A stretch of DNA of 64,000 nt, from contig NZ_PJMW01000004.1 in assembly GCF_002846365.1 (NCBI RefSeq), positions 178,909-242,908 of the forward strand, read 5' to 3'. Every line of letters starts with the position of its first letter. Within the stretch, counting starts at the first letter, position 1. Made by a program: the position numbers and the translations under genes. Origin of the DNA: Nocardia fluminea. GTDB taxonomy: Bacteria > Actinomycetota > Actinomycetes > Mycobacteriales > Mycobacteriaceae. This document shows, piece by piece, positions 1-8,629 of this stretch. A model generated the notes under the pieces. The model saw only the letters and a program-made list of their open reading frames with translations. It made no database searches and was not told where the DNA came from.

Positions 1-573
1 GACGTTGCGGTGTTCGACCTCTTCGGCGCCGTGCCAGCGGAACAGGTCGGCCATCCGGGGGTCGGCGCCGAACTTCTCGAGGTCGGCGTTGAGCACCCAG
101 TCCCCGAGCCAGGCGAAGAAGTGCTCGAGGCAGGCGATGAAGGCGAGCCGCTCGACCAGCATCTGGCGCCCGGCGCGATCGTTACCGCCGCGCGGGCCGA
201 GCGAGATGCGGAACAGGTATTCCATCTGCGCCAGATAGGGACTCGCGTCGACGCCGTGGGCGGTGAAGACGTCGTCGAGCACCTTCCCGTGCGTCTGCGC
301 GTGCATCGCTTCCTGACCGATGAAACCGAGCATGTCCTCGCGCAGCTTCTCGTCCTTGACGTAGGGCAGAGCCTCGCGATAGGTCTCGATGAACATGCGC
401 TCGCCCTCGGGCAGCAGCATGTTCAGCGCGCTGATCAGGTGGCCGGCGATCGGTTCGGCCGACATCCACTGGAGGTCGACGCCGGACCAGTCGAAGCTGA
501 CGTTGCGCGCGTGCAACGCCACCACGCCCGGATCGATCTCCGGGCTTTCTCTTCCCCAAGGAAATAGCTTCAT
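1..573 (-). CDS. Metal-dependent hydrolase, PF10118-like (partial, 3' end outside window)
   Basis: The reading frame is open from an ATG at 573 to the left edge, so the C-terminus is missing. The N-terminus reads MKLFPWGRESPEID. Two ferritin-like metal-site motifs are visible: IGQEAMHAQTHGK near residue 95 and WHGAEEVEHR near the edge (E-x-x-H and EE-x-x-H). This fits the predicted metal-dependent hydrolase family PF10118, common in mycobacteria and nocardiae, whose substrate is not established. The family call comes from the motif pair and length. The neighbour at 689-1693 runs in the same direction and ends 115 bases upstream of this start. Confidence 0.75.
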   Translation of the reverse strand, partial: MKLFPWGRESPEIDPGVVALHARNVSFDWSGVDLQWMSAEPIAGHLISALNMLLPEGERMFIETYREALPYVKDEKLREDMLGFIGQEAMHAQTHGKVLDDVFTAHGVDASPYLAQMEYLFRISLGPRGGNDRAGRQMLVERLAFIACLEHFFAWLGDWVLNADLEKFGADPRMADLFRWHGAEEVEHRNV

Positions 574-688
574 CGGTACTCCTCGATCAACCGCGCACGG
601 ATATCCGCGCACCAGGTCGCGACGTTGCGTCCTGCTCGGTGGTTCCGATGATACAACTATCCATAACTGTACGTAACACCTAATTATG

Positions 689-1693
689 TCAGTTGGCCTC
701 ACCGAAGATCGCCAGCGCGACCGGCGCCGCCACCAGCAACCCGCAGATCACGGCGTTGATCACCTTGTACTCGACCAGAATCCCGACGTATTCGCGCAGC
801 ACAGCGCTGGGCAGGTAGTAGCGTGCGGTCGGCGCGCCGACGGCCTGGGCGTCGATCCCGACCGAGCGGGCGAGCAGCGCGGTACGTAGTACATGGAAAT
901 TGCTGGTGACCAGCAGGATGCGGCTGTCTATCCCCTGCCTGGCGAGCAATTCCCGACTGAACAGCAGGTTCTCGCGGGTGGTCGTCGAGCGATCCTCGCG
1001 CAGGATCTCGTCGTCGCGTACGCCGTGTTCGACGAGATAAGCGGCCATGGCCGTGCTCTCGGCAACCTTCTCGTCGGAACCCTTGCCGCCGCTGGTCACC
1101 AACAGCGGTGCGGGGCCGTGCGCGCGGTCGGTACGCCAGATCCGCAACGCGCGGTCGAGCCTGCTCGCCAGCAGCGGCGGGATCCGGTCTCCGAGCAGGC
1201 CGGAGCCGTGCACCACGATCGCGACGGCGTCGTCGGTGCGGGTCACCCAGCCGTAGACGACCGAATAGAGCAGGAACGCGACCAGCACGAACCCGAGGTA
1301 GGCGGCGACGAGCACAACCGCGAGCAGCACCACCCCGAGCACCATCCACTCGGCGATCACCGCCATCACCAGCAGCGCGTACGGAACCAGCAGTGCCGCA
1401 CCGAGACCGAAGGAGAGCAGGTTCGCCGGACTCACACCCTCACGGCGCAGCATCACCACGCCGTTGAGCATCAGCAGTCCGGCCAGCACCAGCACGAGCA
1501 GCGGCGACAGCGCGAGGGCGAAGAAGACCAGCATTTCGGGGCCGGCCCCTTCGGCGCCCGACCCGCTCAGCGCCGCGCCGACACACAGAATTCCGAGCAG
1601 CAACAACACCCCGTTGCTGAACCGGCGCCGCTCCCGACGAAAGCACAGCGCGAACACCCCGAGCAGAACCACACCTATCGCCAGCAAGATCAC
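689..1693 (-). CDS. YdcF/DUF218 family membrane protein
   Basis: The 334-residue protein starts with GTG at 1693. The first ~150 residues hold about four to five hydrophobic helices. A soluble C-terminal DUF218 (YdcF/SanA/ElyC-like) domain follows, from about residue 155: AIVVHGSGLLGDRIPPLL, LVTSGGKGSDEKVAES, LREDRSTTTRENLLFS and LLVTSNFHVLRTALLAR are characteristic family blocks. DUF218 proteins are linked to envelope and cell-wall precursor metabolism, but the exact reaction is unknown. The gene is monocistronic in appearance. A short AT-rich interval separates it from the next minus-strand gene. Confidence 0.8.
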   Translation of the reverse strand: MILLAIGVVLLGVFALCFRRERRRFSNGVLLLLGILCVGAALSGSGAEGAGPEMLVFFALALSPLLVLVLAGLLMLNGVVMLRREGVSPANLLSFGLGAALLVPYALLVMAVIAEWMVLGVVLLAVVLVAAYLGFVLVAFLLYSVVYGWVTRTDDAVAIVVHGSGLLGDRIPPLLASRLDRALRIWRTDRAHGPAPLLVTSGGKGSDEKVAESTAMAAYLVEHGVRDDEILREDRSTTTRENLLFSRELLARQGIDSRILLVTSNFHVLRTALLARSVGIDAQAVGAPTARYYLPSAVLREYVGILVEYKVINAVICGLLVAAPVALAIFGEAN

Positions 1694-1830
1694 CGGGTCA
1701 CCCTAACCGCGACACCGAAAATCTCGATCGCCGAGTTATTGCTGACGACTACTGAATAGCCTCGTATGTACAGATAAAAGCGCTTTCACCAGTAAATATG
1801 TTCATCTGATGGCTTCGCAACAAGAAAACT

Positions 1831-1850
1831 GGACAGTAGCTGTCCGGACA
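1831..1850. promoter_or_regulatory. Overlapping inverted repeats, possible operator
   Basis: GGACAG-TAG-CTGTCC (1831-1845) is a perfect inverted repeat, and TGTCCGGACA (1841-1850) is a second palindrome sharing its right arm. They lie in the AT-richer gap between the YdcF and rhomboid-like genes, 22 bases before the small plus-strand frame at 1872. No binding protein is identified. The call rests on symmetry and position only. Confidence 0.35.
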
Positions 1851-1871
1851 GAGGGCAGCAGAGGAGCGGCG

Positions 1872-1928
1872 ATGGTCATCGATTACTTCCAGTGGTCGGC
1901 CGGGATGATCTTCGACTTCTTCGTCTGA
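1872..1928 (+). CDS. Candidate 18-residue hydrophobic peptide
   Basis: ATG at 1872 follows a strong ribosome-binding sequence (GAGGAG at 1861-1866, spacing 5) and encodes MVIDYFQWSAGMIFDFFV before TGA. The peptide is aromatic and acidic/hydrophobic with no basic residue. It lies antisense to the last codons of the rhomboid-like gene, so one of the two frames may be fortuitous. It matches no family I recognise. Support is limited to the ribosome-binding site, the upstream inverted repeats and the unusual composition. Confidence 0.3.
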   Translation: MVIDYFQWSAGMIFDFFV

Positions 1929-2595
1929 TCCGCAGACACGCATCGCGAAGGCGCGGGCCGAGATCCCAGTCGCGGGCCCGCCCTCGCGTCAGCGGATAGC
2001 ACGCGAAGCCGATCAGCGCCGCGCTCGCGTGGCCGACATCGGTGAACGTGCGGTCCAGGAACACCGGCGGAACACAGACCGCCAGGACTCCGAGCACGTA
2101 CGGCACCCGCCACGGCAGCAGCACGCGGTAGGCGAGCACGGCGGCGACTCCGGCCAGGCCGTAACTGACACCCACGTCGAGCGCGAACGCCGCACGCTCC
2201 GGGGCTCTGTCGTGGCGAATCGCCCAGAGCAGCACGCCCTGGCTGAGATACGTGGCGCCGACATGCGCGAGGACGACCACGACCAGCCAGCGCAGCGTAC
2301 CGAGCCACCGTTCGGCGTTGGCGTGTACCAGGCTGAACAGCACCGCGTAGACCAGCCACCCGCCGCCGTCGGTCCAGAACGCGCTGCCGATCAGGACCCG
2401 GATCGGGTCGTCGCCGAGGCGGTCGAGGTTGGTCGAGCGGTGCCCGAGCCAGACCCTGGCTTCCTCCGGCGTGAGCCGCCGCTGGATCGCGGTGGTCACC
2501 CCCAGCGCGGCCAGCCACACATAGGTGCCGGGGGCGCTGCGAATCCACCGCCACGCCGAGGCGGCGGCCGCCCGCACGCTGCCCGAGGCGCTCAC
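1876..2595 (-). CDS. Rhomboid-like integral membrane protein
   Basis: About six transmembrane segments follow a short cytoplasmic N-terminus (SAPGTYVWLAALGVTTAIQ). The order of segments, with NLDRLGDDPIRVLIGSAFW and HANAERWLGT between them, matches the rhomboid-like proteins common in mycobacteria and nocardiae. A clear catalytic GxSG serine motif is not visible, so it may not be an active protease. I place the start at GTG 2595 because homologous proteins begin shortly before the RSAPGTYVW segment. In-frame ATG at 2634 is an alternative. The basic C-terminal tail overlaps the small plus-strand frame at 1872-1928. Confidence 0.65.
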   Translation of the reverse strand: MSASGSVRAAAASAWRWIRSAPGTYVWLAALGVTTAIQRRLTPEEARVWLGHRSTNLDRLGDDPIRVLIGSAFWTDGGGWLVYAVLFSLVHANAERWLGTLRWLVVVVLAHVGATYLSQGVLLWAIRHDRAPERAAFALDVGVSYGLAGVAAVLAYRVLLPWRVPYVLGVLAVCVPPVFLDRTFTDVGHASAALIGFACYPLTRGRARDWDLGPRLRDACLRIRRRSRRSSRPTTGSNR

Positions 2596-2716
2596 CACGC
2601 CAGTGTGCCAGCCCTCGATCACGATGACGTTCATCCTCGCCGGGCGGTTGTTTCCCCGCCCGATCACCGGGTAGGCGGCAAACAGAACCGTCCACCGAGC
2701 GGAACAGGAGTACGTG

Positions 2717-3058
2717 ATGCCTCAGCAAGCCTGGAGTGACAAGCGCGAACGGCAGTACAAAGACATCAAGAAGTCCGAGCGCGAACGTGGCCGCAGTGAG
2801 GGCAGGGCCGAGGAGATCGCCGCGCGCACGGTCAACAAGACCCGTGCCCAGCACGGCGAGACCAAGGGGTCGAGCAAGTCATCGCGGTCCGGCGGTTCGT
2901 CCTCACGGTCCGGCGGTTCCTCGCAGCGGCGCGGCGGCCAGCAGGCGCAGGGCGGCAAGACCCGCGATCAGCTCTATGACGAGGCCCGCCGCCGCAATAT
3001 CGACGGCCGCTCCAAGATGAACAAACAGGAACTGGCCAACGCCCTCGGCCGTAGCTGA
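2717..3058 (+). CDS. Small basic protein with Rho-N-like C-terminal motif
   Basis: This 113-residue, very basic protein starts at ATG 2717, six bases after AGGAG. The N-terminal third (WSDKRERQYKDIKKSERERG) resembles proteins often labelled plasmid-stabilisation or ChaB-like. The middle is a Ser/Gly/Arg-rich low-complexity linker with a repeated RSGGSS unit. The C-terminus, TRDQLYDEARRRNIDGRSKMNKQELANALGR, matches the short Rho-termination-factor N-terminal helix-extended-loop-helix motif seen in many actinobacterial stress proteins. Nucleic-acid binding is plausible but not shown. It is 20 bases upstream of the oxidoreductase gene and may be cotranscribed with it. Confidence 0.7.
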   Translation: MPQQAWSDKRERQYKDIKKSERERGRSEGRAEEIAARTVNKTRAQHGETKGSSKSSRSGGSSSRSGGSSQRRGGQQAQGGKTRDQLYDEARRRNIDGRSKMNKQELANALGRS

Positions 3059-3078
3059 CCTACTGCGAAAGGTTCGCC

Positions 3079-4038
3079 ATGCAGCTCGGATTCAAACTGG
3101 CGGCCGAGGCATTCGGCCCGAAAGAGCTTGTTCGACAGGCAGTTCGGGCCGAATCGGCCGGTTTCGATTTCGTCGAGATGAGCGACCACTTCCACCCGTG
3201 GCTCGACGAGCAGGGCCACTCACCCTTCGCTTGGACAGTCCTCGGCACGATCGCCGCGAGCACCACCGACATCGGGCTCGCCACCGGCGTGACGTGTCCG
3301 ATCATCCGCTACCACCCCGCCATCATCGCCCAGGCCGCCGCCACCACCGCCCTGATTTCGGACGGGCGGTTCACTCTGGGAATCGGCTCGGGCGAACGAC
3401 TCAACGAGCACGTCGTCGGCCACGAGTTCCCGCCGGTGCTGATCCGTCAGCGGATGCTGCGCGAGGCGCTCGAGATCATCCGGTTGCTGTGGCGCGGCGG
3501 CTATCAGAACTATGAGGGCGAATTCCTCGAGCTCTCGGACGCGCGCGTGTTCGATCTTCCCGAGACGCCGCCGGTGATCGCGGTGGCCGCGGGCGGGCCG
3601 AGCGCGGCGGCGATCGCCGCCGAACTCGGTGACGGACTGTTCGCCACCGAACCCGATCCCGAACTCGTGCGGACCTTCGAGCACAAGGGCGGCTCCGGCC
3701 CACGCTATGTGGAAGTGGGCGTCGCCTTCGCCGAGAACGATCGCGCGGGCGCCGAGGCCGCGCTGTCGACCAACCGGTGGTCGACCGGCGGCTGGAAGGT
3801 GATGAGCGAGTTGCCCAATCCGGCGAACTTCGCGGCGGCCTCGACCACCGTGCGGGTGGACGACATGCTCGAATCCTTCGTCTGCGGCAATGATCCGAAA
3901 CGCTACGTCGAGGCGGTACGCAAGGCCGCCGACGCGGGTTTCGACCATGTGGTGTTGATGAACGCGGGACCCGATATGGACGCGTTCCTCGACTTCTACA
4001 GCAGCGAACTCGCGCCGCTGTTGCGCTCGGAGATCTGA
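3079..4038 (+). CDS. F420-dependent LLM-class oxidoreductase (G6PDH-like subfamily)
   Basis: The 319-residue luciferase-like TIM barrel opens with LGFKLAAEAFGPKELVRQAVRAESAGFDFVEMSDHFHPW. The SDHFHPW segment and TGVTCPIIRYHPAIIAQAAAT are hallmarks of the F420-dependent glucose-6-phosphate dehydrogenase-like subgroup (TIGR03557 type). The length is typical. The substrate is unknown; the subgroup includes many paralogues that do not use glucose-6-phosphate. The protein implies that the organism makes coenzyme F420, as mycobacteria and nocardiae do. Confidence 0.85.
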   Translation: MQLGFKLAAEAFGPKELVRQAVRAESAGFDFVEMSDHFHPWLDEQGHSPFAWTVLGTIAASTTDIGLATGVTCPIIRYHPAIIAQAAATTALISDGRFTLGIGSGERLNEHVVGHEFPPVLIRQRMLREALEIIRLLWRGGYQNYEGEFLELSDARVFDLPETPPVIAVAAGGPSAAAIAAELGDGLFATEPDPELVRTFEHKGGSGPRYVEVGVAFAENDRAGAEAALSTNRWSTGGWKVMSELPNPANFAAASTTVRVDDMLESFVCGNDPKRYVEAVRKAADAGFDHVVLMNAGPDMDAFLDFYSSELAPLLRSEI

Positions 4039-4064
4039 CCGAACGCGCTCCGAGGGAGGCCGAG

Positions 4065-4847
4065 ATGACCATGTACATCGGCACTTCCGGCTGGCAGTAC
4101 CGGGACTGGCGGGGCGAGCTCTACCCGCCGGGCCTGCCGGTCCGGCGGTGGCTCGAGCACTACGCGGGAGCGTTCGCGACGGTGGAGTCGAACAACGCGT
4201 TCTACCGCTTGCCGAGCCGGGAGAACTTCGCCGGATGGCGCGAGCGCACGCCCGCGGACTTCGTGATGGCGGTGAAGGCGAGCCGCTATCTGACCCACAT
4301 CAAGCGCTTGCGTGACCCCGCCGAACCCGTGCAACGCCTGCTCGACCGGACCGAGGGACTGGGTGACCGGCTCGGTCCGATCCTGCTCCAGCTGCCGCCG
4401 ACCTTGCGCGCGGACCCCGAACTGCTCGACAACTGTTTACGCTGCTTCCCCGCCACCGTGCGAGTGGCGGTGGAACCGCGACACGATTCGTGGTGGACCG
4501 ACGAGATCCGCGATGTCCTACGTTCCCGCGGTGCCGCCCTGACCTGGGCGGACCGCGATTCGCGCCCGATCACGCCACTGTGGCGGACCACCGACTGGGC
4601 GTATCTGCGCCTGCACGCGGGCCGCGCCACTCCCCTGCCGTCCTACGGCAAGCAGGCGTTGAACCACTGGGCCCATCGGCTGCTCGACACCTGGCCACAC
4701 GACGCCGACTCCTACGTCTATTTCAACAACGACCACGGCGGTGCGGCGGTCCGTGACGCGGTCACCTTCGCCCAGCTCGGGGCGGGCGCGGGCGGCGACG
4801 TGACCCGGGTACCCGACCTCTCGACCCGGGAACGGACGGCGTCGTGA
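4065..4847 (+). CDS. DUF72 (YecE-like) family protein
   Basis: The 260-residue protein starts IGTSGWQYRDWRGELYPPGLP and contains FATVESNNAFYRLPS and the late YFNNDHGGAAVRDA block. All are diagnostic of DUF72, a TIM-barrel family resembling endonuclease IV-type folds with no agreed activity. It overlaps the UdgX gene by four bases (GTGA), so the two are probably translated together. A link to nucleic-acid repair is suggested only by that pairing. Confidence 0.85.
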   Translation: MTMYIGTSGWQYRDWRGELYPPGLPVRRWLEHYAGAFATVESNNAFYRLPSRENFAGWRERTPADFVMAVKASRYLTHIKRLRDPAEPVQRLLDRTEGLGDRLGPILLQLPPTLRADPELLDNCLRCFPATVRVAVEPRHDSWWTDEIRDVLRSRGAALTWADRDSRPITPLWRTTDWAYLRLHAGRATPLPSYGKQALNHWAHRLLDTWPHDADSYVYFNNDHGGAAVRDAVTFAQLGAGAGGDVTRVPDLSTRERTAS

Positions 4848-5464
4848 CCACGCGGAGCAAGTATCCTGGTGCCGCCGACTACGTTCCGCGAACCCACGAT
4901 CTGGACGCGATGCGCGACGCCGCGGGCCGCTGCCACGGCTGCGACCTCTATCGCGACGCGACCCAGACCGTGTTCGGCGAAGGTTCCCCCGACGCGGGCA
5001 CCGTCCTCATCGGTGAACAACCCGGCAACGACGAGGATCTCGACGGCCACCCCTTCGTGGGCCCCGCCGGTCACCTGCTCGACCGCGCCCTCGACGACAT
5101 CGGCGTGGACCGCGCGACGCTGTATCTCACCAACGCGGTGAAGCACTTCCGTTTCGTCCAGCGCGGCAAGCGCCGCATCCATCAGCAACCACGACGCACC
5201 GAGATCGTCGCGTGCACGCCGTGGCTGACGGCCGAACTGGACCTGGTGGCACCGGAACTGGTGATCTGCCTCGGCGCGATCGCCACGCAATCGGTGCTCG
5301 GCGCGAAGGCCAAGGTCACCGAATTACGGGGCCGCACAGTCGAGCTCGAACATTTCCGGGTCGGTGCGACGGTGCACCCCTCCTCGGTGCTGCGCGCGAC
5401 CGATCGCAAGCAGGCCTACGCCGAATTCGTCGATGATCTGACGCGGCTGTTCGAGCCGGGGTGA
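4844..5464 (+). CDS. udgX: Uracil-DNA glycosylase of the UdgX type
   Basis: The 206-residue protein has the family 4-like architecture: GEQPGNDEDLDGHPFVGPAGHLL (motif I, residues 57-79), CLGAIATQSVLG, and a late VHPSSVLR motif. Residues 109-113 read KRRIH inside the HFRFVQRGKRRIH loop. That R-loop distinguishes UdgX, whose loop histidine (here His113) forms a covalent bond to the abasic sugar after uracil excision. Cys30 and Cys33 are in place for the N-terminal part of an Fe-S site. Start is the GTG at 4844, overlapping the DUF72 stop. It converges with the CocE-type gene with seven bases between the stops. Confidence 0.9.
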   Translation: MTTRSKYPGAADYVPRTHDLDAMRDAAGRCHGCDLYRDATQTVFGEGSPDAGTVLIGEQPGNDEDLDGHPFVGPAGHLLDRALDDIGVDRATLYLTNAVKHFRFVQRGKRRIHQQPRRTEIVACTPWLTAELDLVAPELVICLGAIATQSVLGAKAKVTELRGRTVELEHFRVGATVHPSSVLRATDRKQAYAEFVDDLTRLFEPG

Positions 5465-5471
5465 ACCGGGC

Positions 5472-7505
5472 TCACCAGCCGGGATCGGTGTCCAGCGGGA
5501 CGTTGATCCAGCTCGGGCGCGACGGGTCGAGCTCGAGATGCTGGGTGCGCAGGCCGCTTTCGTTCAGCAACGGCCGCAGCAGGATTCCGCTGGGGAAGTT
5601 GCCGGCGAAGACGTCGACCCGGAGGCGGTGCCCCGGCAGCAGGACACCGTCGGTGGCGCGGATGCCGATGTCGACCGCCGTCGGCTCGCCGGGCACGATC
5701 GGCTGGCGAGTGTCGAGCGTGAGGTACGGATACGGGTCCGTGTAGTCACCGTTCGGCGAACGCGTGGCCTTGCCTTCGTCGATCGCGCGCAGCGACGCCG
5801 TCAGCTGACCCTGCGACCAGACCGTCGAGGTGCCGTCGGGCGCCACATCGTTCACTGTCACCGTCCAGTAGCCGTCGGTGGCGTCGAGCACGGTGTTGAG
5901 ATGAGCGGCGATCGGCCCGGAGATCCTGGTCGGCTCCGCCACCGGCGCGGTGGTGAAGGTGAGCGCGGCACCCTCGCTGATCCGGGCGTCCTTGGCACAG
6001 ACATCCGGCAGCGGAACCAATCCGGCCGTACCCTGTGCGGCGTCACGCGCGCAGATGGTGGTCAGACTCGGGTCCACCGAAACGCGCTGGGCGGCACCGG
6101 GAGCGGTGCGCAGGCTGCCGTCGTAGCGGGCACCTGGGGCGGTGCCGGAGGCGGCACCGTCGAGATACAGCCGCCGGTACTGCATGCCCGGCCGCGGGAA
6201 CGCGACATCGGCGGTCCACTGGCCGCTGCCCTGCTGCCACAACGTGACCGGGTCGTAGCGGTCGATACCGTTGTCGATTCCCTTGAGCCACTTGTCGAAC
6301 CACGCGCGCTGCAACGAATCCGCCGGCGCGGGCGCACCCGGCTGACCGAGTCCCGAGCTCACCGTCACGTGATAGACGTTGTCCATGACGAGCTTCTTCT
6401 GCTCGGCGGGCACGTTCACCGCGTTGTAGATGCGAGGGGTGGAGTAGGTGAAGATGTCGTGCCAGCCGCCGTAGAGGAAGGTCGGCACCCGGACCTGATC
6501 GGGCGAGCCGACCCACGCGGTCCGCAGCGCGCTCTCGTCGTCGAGGATCGACGCCATCTCCGGCGGGATCTGCTCGACGTTCGGAGTGGTCAGCGCCGCG
6601 ATGAGCACATTGAAGAAGGTGAACGGGTCGGTTACCCGGTCGCGCAGCCAGACCCAGTCGAATTTGCCGTTCAGCATCGACATCAGGTCGGGCAGCAGCT
6701 TCGCGCCGTCGACGGCGAGCAGCCAGGCCGGAATGAATCCGATCCCGAGCGCGCCGCCGGGGGCCGCGACATCGCGGATCAGGTCGCTGCCGGGCACGAT
6801 CGGGAAGATCGCCTTCAGCGCCTCGGGCTGGCGCTGCGCGGTCTGCAGCTGGTTGATCGCCGAGTAGGAGATGCCGCTCATCCCGATCTTGCCGTCGGAC
6901 CAGCGCTGTTTCGCGGCCCAGTCGACGATTTCCACGCCGTCGAGCTGCTCGCGTTCACCGAACACCTGCCAGGTGCCCTGGGAGAAGCCGGTGCCGCGCA
7001 CGTCGACGACCACCTGGGTGTAACCGCCGCGAATCAGGTTCCGGTCGACGCCGAAGGTGCGGGCAGCGCCACCGGGCAGCGCGTTCATCATGTCGCTGAG
7101 GCTGCTGAAACCGAACGGCGAGAAGTCCAGGTTCTGCAGGACCGGCAGCAGCAGGTCCGACAGCCCGGGTACCGCGAGCGCCGAGTCGGCGACGTTGGTG
7201 ACCAGCTTGGTGTAGGGCGTCATGTTGACGATCGTGGGTGTCGGCTCCGCGACAGGCTGACCATCAGCACCAGCCGGGTGATAAACGTTCGCTTTCAATA
7301 CCGTGCCGTCACTCATGGTGATCGGCACGTCCCACTCGATGAAGACGTTGGGGTACTGCTGCGGCCCGTTATGGGTGGCGACGAACTGCGCGTCGAGACC
7401 CTCGGCATTCGGCGACGCTTGTCCGACCGGCGCGGATGCGACAGCGCCTGCCATTACGACGACGGATGCGATCAGCGCACCCAGCCGCCCACGATGTGTG
7501 ATCAT
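5472..7505 (-). CDS. Secreted CocE/NonD-family hydrolase
   Basis: The 677-residue protein is predicted to be exported. Start ATG 7505 gives a clean signal peptide (MITHRGRLGALIASVVVMAG, cleavage near ASAPVGQAS). The alpha/beta-hydrolase part has DVRGTGFSQG, the nucleophile context GMSGISYSA (Ser213), and GGWHDIFTYSTPR supplying the late catalytic His/Asp region. The C-terminal third is the jelly-roll-like domain of CocE/Xaa-Pro dipeptidyl-peptidase-type enzymes (LPGHRLRVDVFAGNFP). The substrate may be an ester or peptide; the family is broad. A TetR gene starts 155 bases away on the other strand and may control it. Confidence 0.85.
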   Translation of the reverse strand: MITHRGRLGALIASVVVMAGAVASAPVGQASPNAEGLDAQFVATHNGPQQYPNVFIEWDVPITMSDGTVLKANVYHPAGADGQPVAEPTPTIVNMTPYTKLVTNVADSALAVPGLSDLLLPVLQNLDFSPFGFSSLSDMMNALPGGAARTFGVDRNLIRGGYTQVVVDVRGTGFSQGTWQVFGEREQLDGVEIVDWAAKQRWSDGKIGMSGISYSAINQLQTAQRQPEALKAIFPIVPGSDLIRDVAAPGGALGIGFIPAWLLAVDGAKLLPDLMSMLNGKFDWVWLRDRVTDPFTFFNVLIAALTTPNVEQIPPEMASILDDESALRTAWVGSPDQVRVPTFLYGGWHDIFTYSTPRIYNAVNVPAEQKKLVMDNVYHVTVSSGLGQPGAPAPADSLQRAWFDKWLKGIDNGIDRYDPVTLWQQGSGQWTADVAFPRPGMQYRRLYLDGAASGTAPGARYDGSLRTAPGAAQRVSVDPSLTTICARDAAQGTAGLVPLPDVCAKDARISEGAALTFTTAPVAEPTRISGPIAAHLNTVLDATDGYWTVTVNDVAPDGTSTVWSQGQLTASLRAIDEGKATRSPNGDYTDPYPYLTLDTRQPIVPGEPTAVDIGIRATDGVLLPGHRLRVDVFAGNFPSGILLRPLLNESGLRTQHLELDPSRPSWINVPLDTDPGW

Positions 7506-7660
7506 GCTTCGGTTCAGCCCTCCACCATCGGGAACTACGACGTTCCCGTACCGGGAAGTAACGTAGCGTGCGTCACGTCCGATCGCAAGAACATGTTCTG
7601 GGCAATCCTCGATCAGCGCCCGCGCGCGCCCCATGGCGGTCACCTGACAGAATTGGCGTT

Positions 7661-8311
7661 GTGACAGCGTCCGAACTCGATGACGGCCGCCGATACCGTG
7701 GCGCTGCCCCCGGGCAACGCCAGCAGGAACGCCGCGCTCGGCTGATCGAAGCGGCCACGGACGCCTTCGGCATCGACGGGTACCGCACCACCACGGTCAC
7801 CACCATCTGCGCGGCGGCCGGCGTCGGCAAACGCTACTTCTACGAATCCTTCACCGACAGTGAGGATCTGCTGCTCGAGGTGTATCGCGAGACGGCCGCC
7901 AGGATGATCGAGGCGATTCATACCGGCCTGCGCGGGGCCGAGGCCGTCGACGCCCAGGTGCGGGTCGGCCTGACAGCGTACTTCCAGCTCATCCTCGACG
8001 ACCCCCGGATTCCCCGGATCGCGTTCTTCGAGATCCTCGGCGTGAGCCCCGCGGTCGACCGGGCCTATCACGACGTTCTCGACGCGTTGGTCGACATCTG
8101 CCTGGCCCTGATCACCCCGCATGTCGACCTGCGAGCGCATCCCGCTGTCAGCGTGCGCACGGTGCTGTTCGGCCTGGTCGGCGCCATCGTGATCATCGCC
8201 CAGAAATGGGTGCTCGACGACTACCGTCAGCCGATGGCCGATGTGGTGGACAGTGCCTGTCTGGTGGTCAACGCGGTACTGGCGCAGATCGGACCGGAGG
8301 AAAAGTACTAG
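7661..8311 (+). CDS. TetR family transcriptional regulator
   Basis: The N-terminal helix-turn-helix is visible as RRARLIEAATDAFGIDGYRTTTVTTICAAAGVGKRYFYESFTDSEDLL, with a helical ligand-binding region after it (216 residues). I chose GTG 7661. CAGAAT at 7648-7653 would place transcription initiation on the GTG itself, giving a leaderless message, and no Shine-Dalgarno sequence precedes it. It is divergent from the secreted CocE-type hydrolase, the simplest candidate target. The ligand cannot be read from the sequence. Confidence 0.85.
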   Translation: MTASELDDGRRYRGAAPGQRQQERRARLIEAATDAFGIDGYRTTTVTTICAAAGVGKRYFYESFTDSEDLLLEVYRETAARMIEAIHTGLRGAEAVDAQVRVGLTAYFQLILDDPRIPRIAFFEILGVSPAVDRAYHDVLDALVDICLALITPHVDLRAHPAVSVRTVLFGLVGAIVIIAQKWVLDDYRQPMADVVDSACLVVNAVLAQIGPEEKY

Positions 8312-8352
8312 ACGAACCGTTGATCGGCGCGGTCGCCGGGTAACCCCGGAAT

Positions 8353-8571
8353 ATGACTACTCACGAGAACCGCCAACTCGACGAGGTCATCGAGCGGTTG
8401 ATCATCCGGTACCCGACCATCGCACCCGCTGAGCTCGCCGACATCGTGCACAACGTCTACGACGCGTTCGGGAAGGTGCACATCCGTAATTACGTGCCGC
8501 TGCTCGTCGAACACCATGTGCGCGAAGAACTCGGCACTCCGACAGGCGAGATCCCACCCATCCCACGTTGA
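8353..8571 (+). CDS. Small three-helix-bundle-type protein
   Basis: The 72-residue protein ([52 protein letters not shown]) is predicted to be all-helical. It matches the three-helix bundle dimerisation proteins common in Rhodococcus, Nocardia and Mycobacterium. These usually have no known function. It sits between the TetR gene and mscR on the same strand, without overlap. Confidence 0.65.
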   Translation: MTTHENRQLDEVIERLIIRYPTIAPAELADIVHNVYDAFGKVHIRNYVPLLVEHHVREELGTPTGEIPPIPR

Positions 8572-8629
8572 CCGGGCGAGCGGTCCCGCTAGCGTTGACG
8601 TAGCTCACGCCAACCATGAGGAGGTCCGC

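Noticed and set aside
5538..7664. Very long plus-strand frame antisense to the CocE-type gene
   Set aside because: It is a GC-rich shadow frame with no domains. The minus-strand frame has a signal peptide and catalytic motifs.
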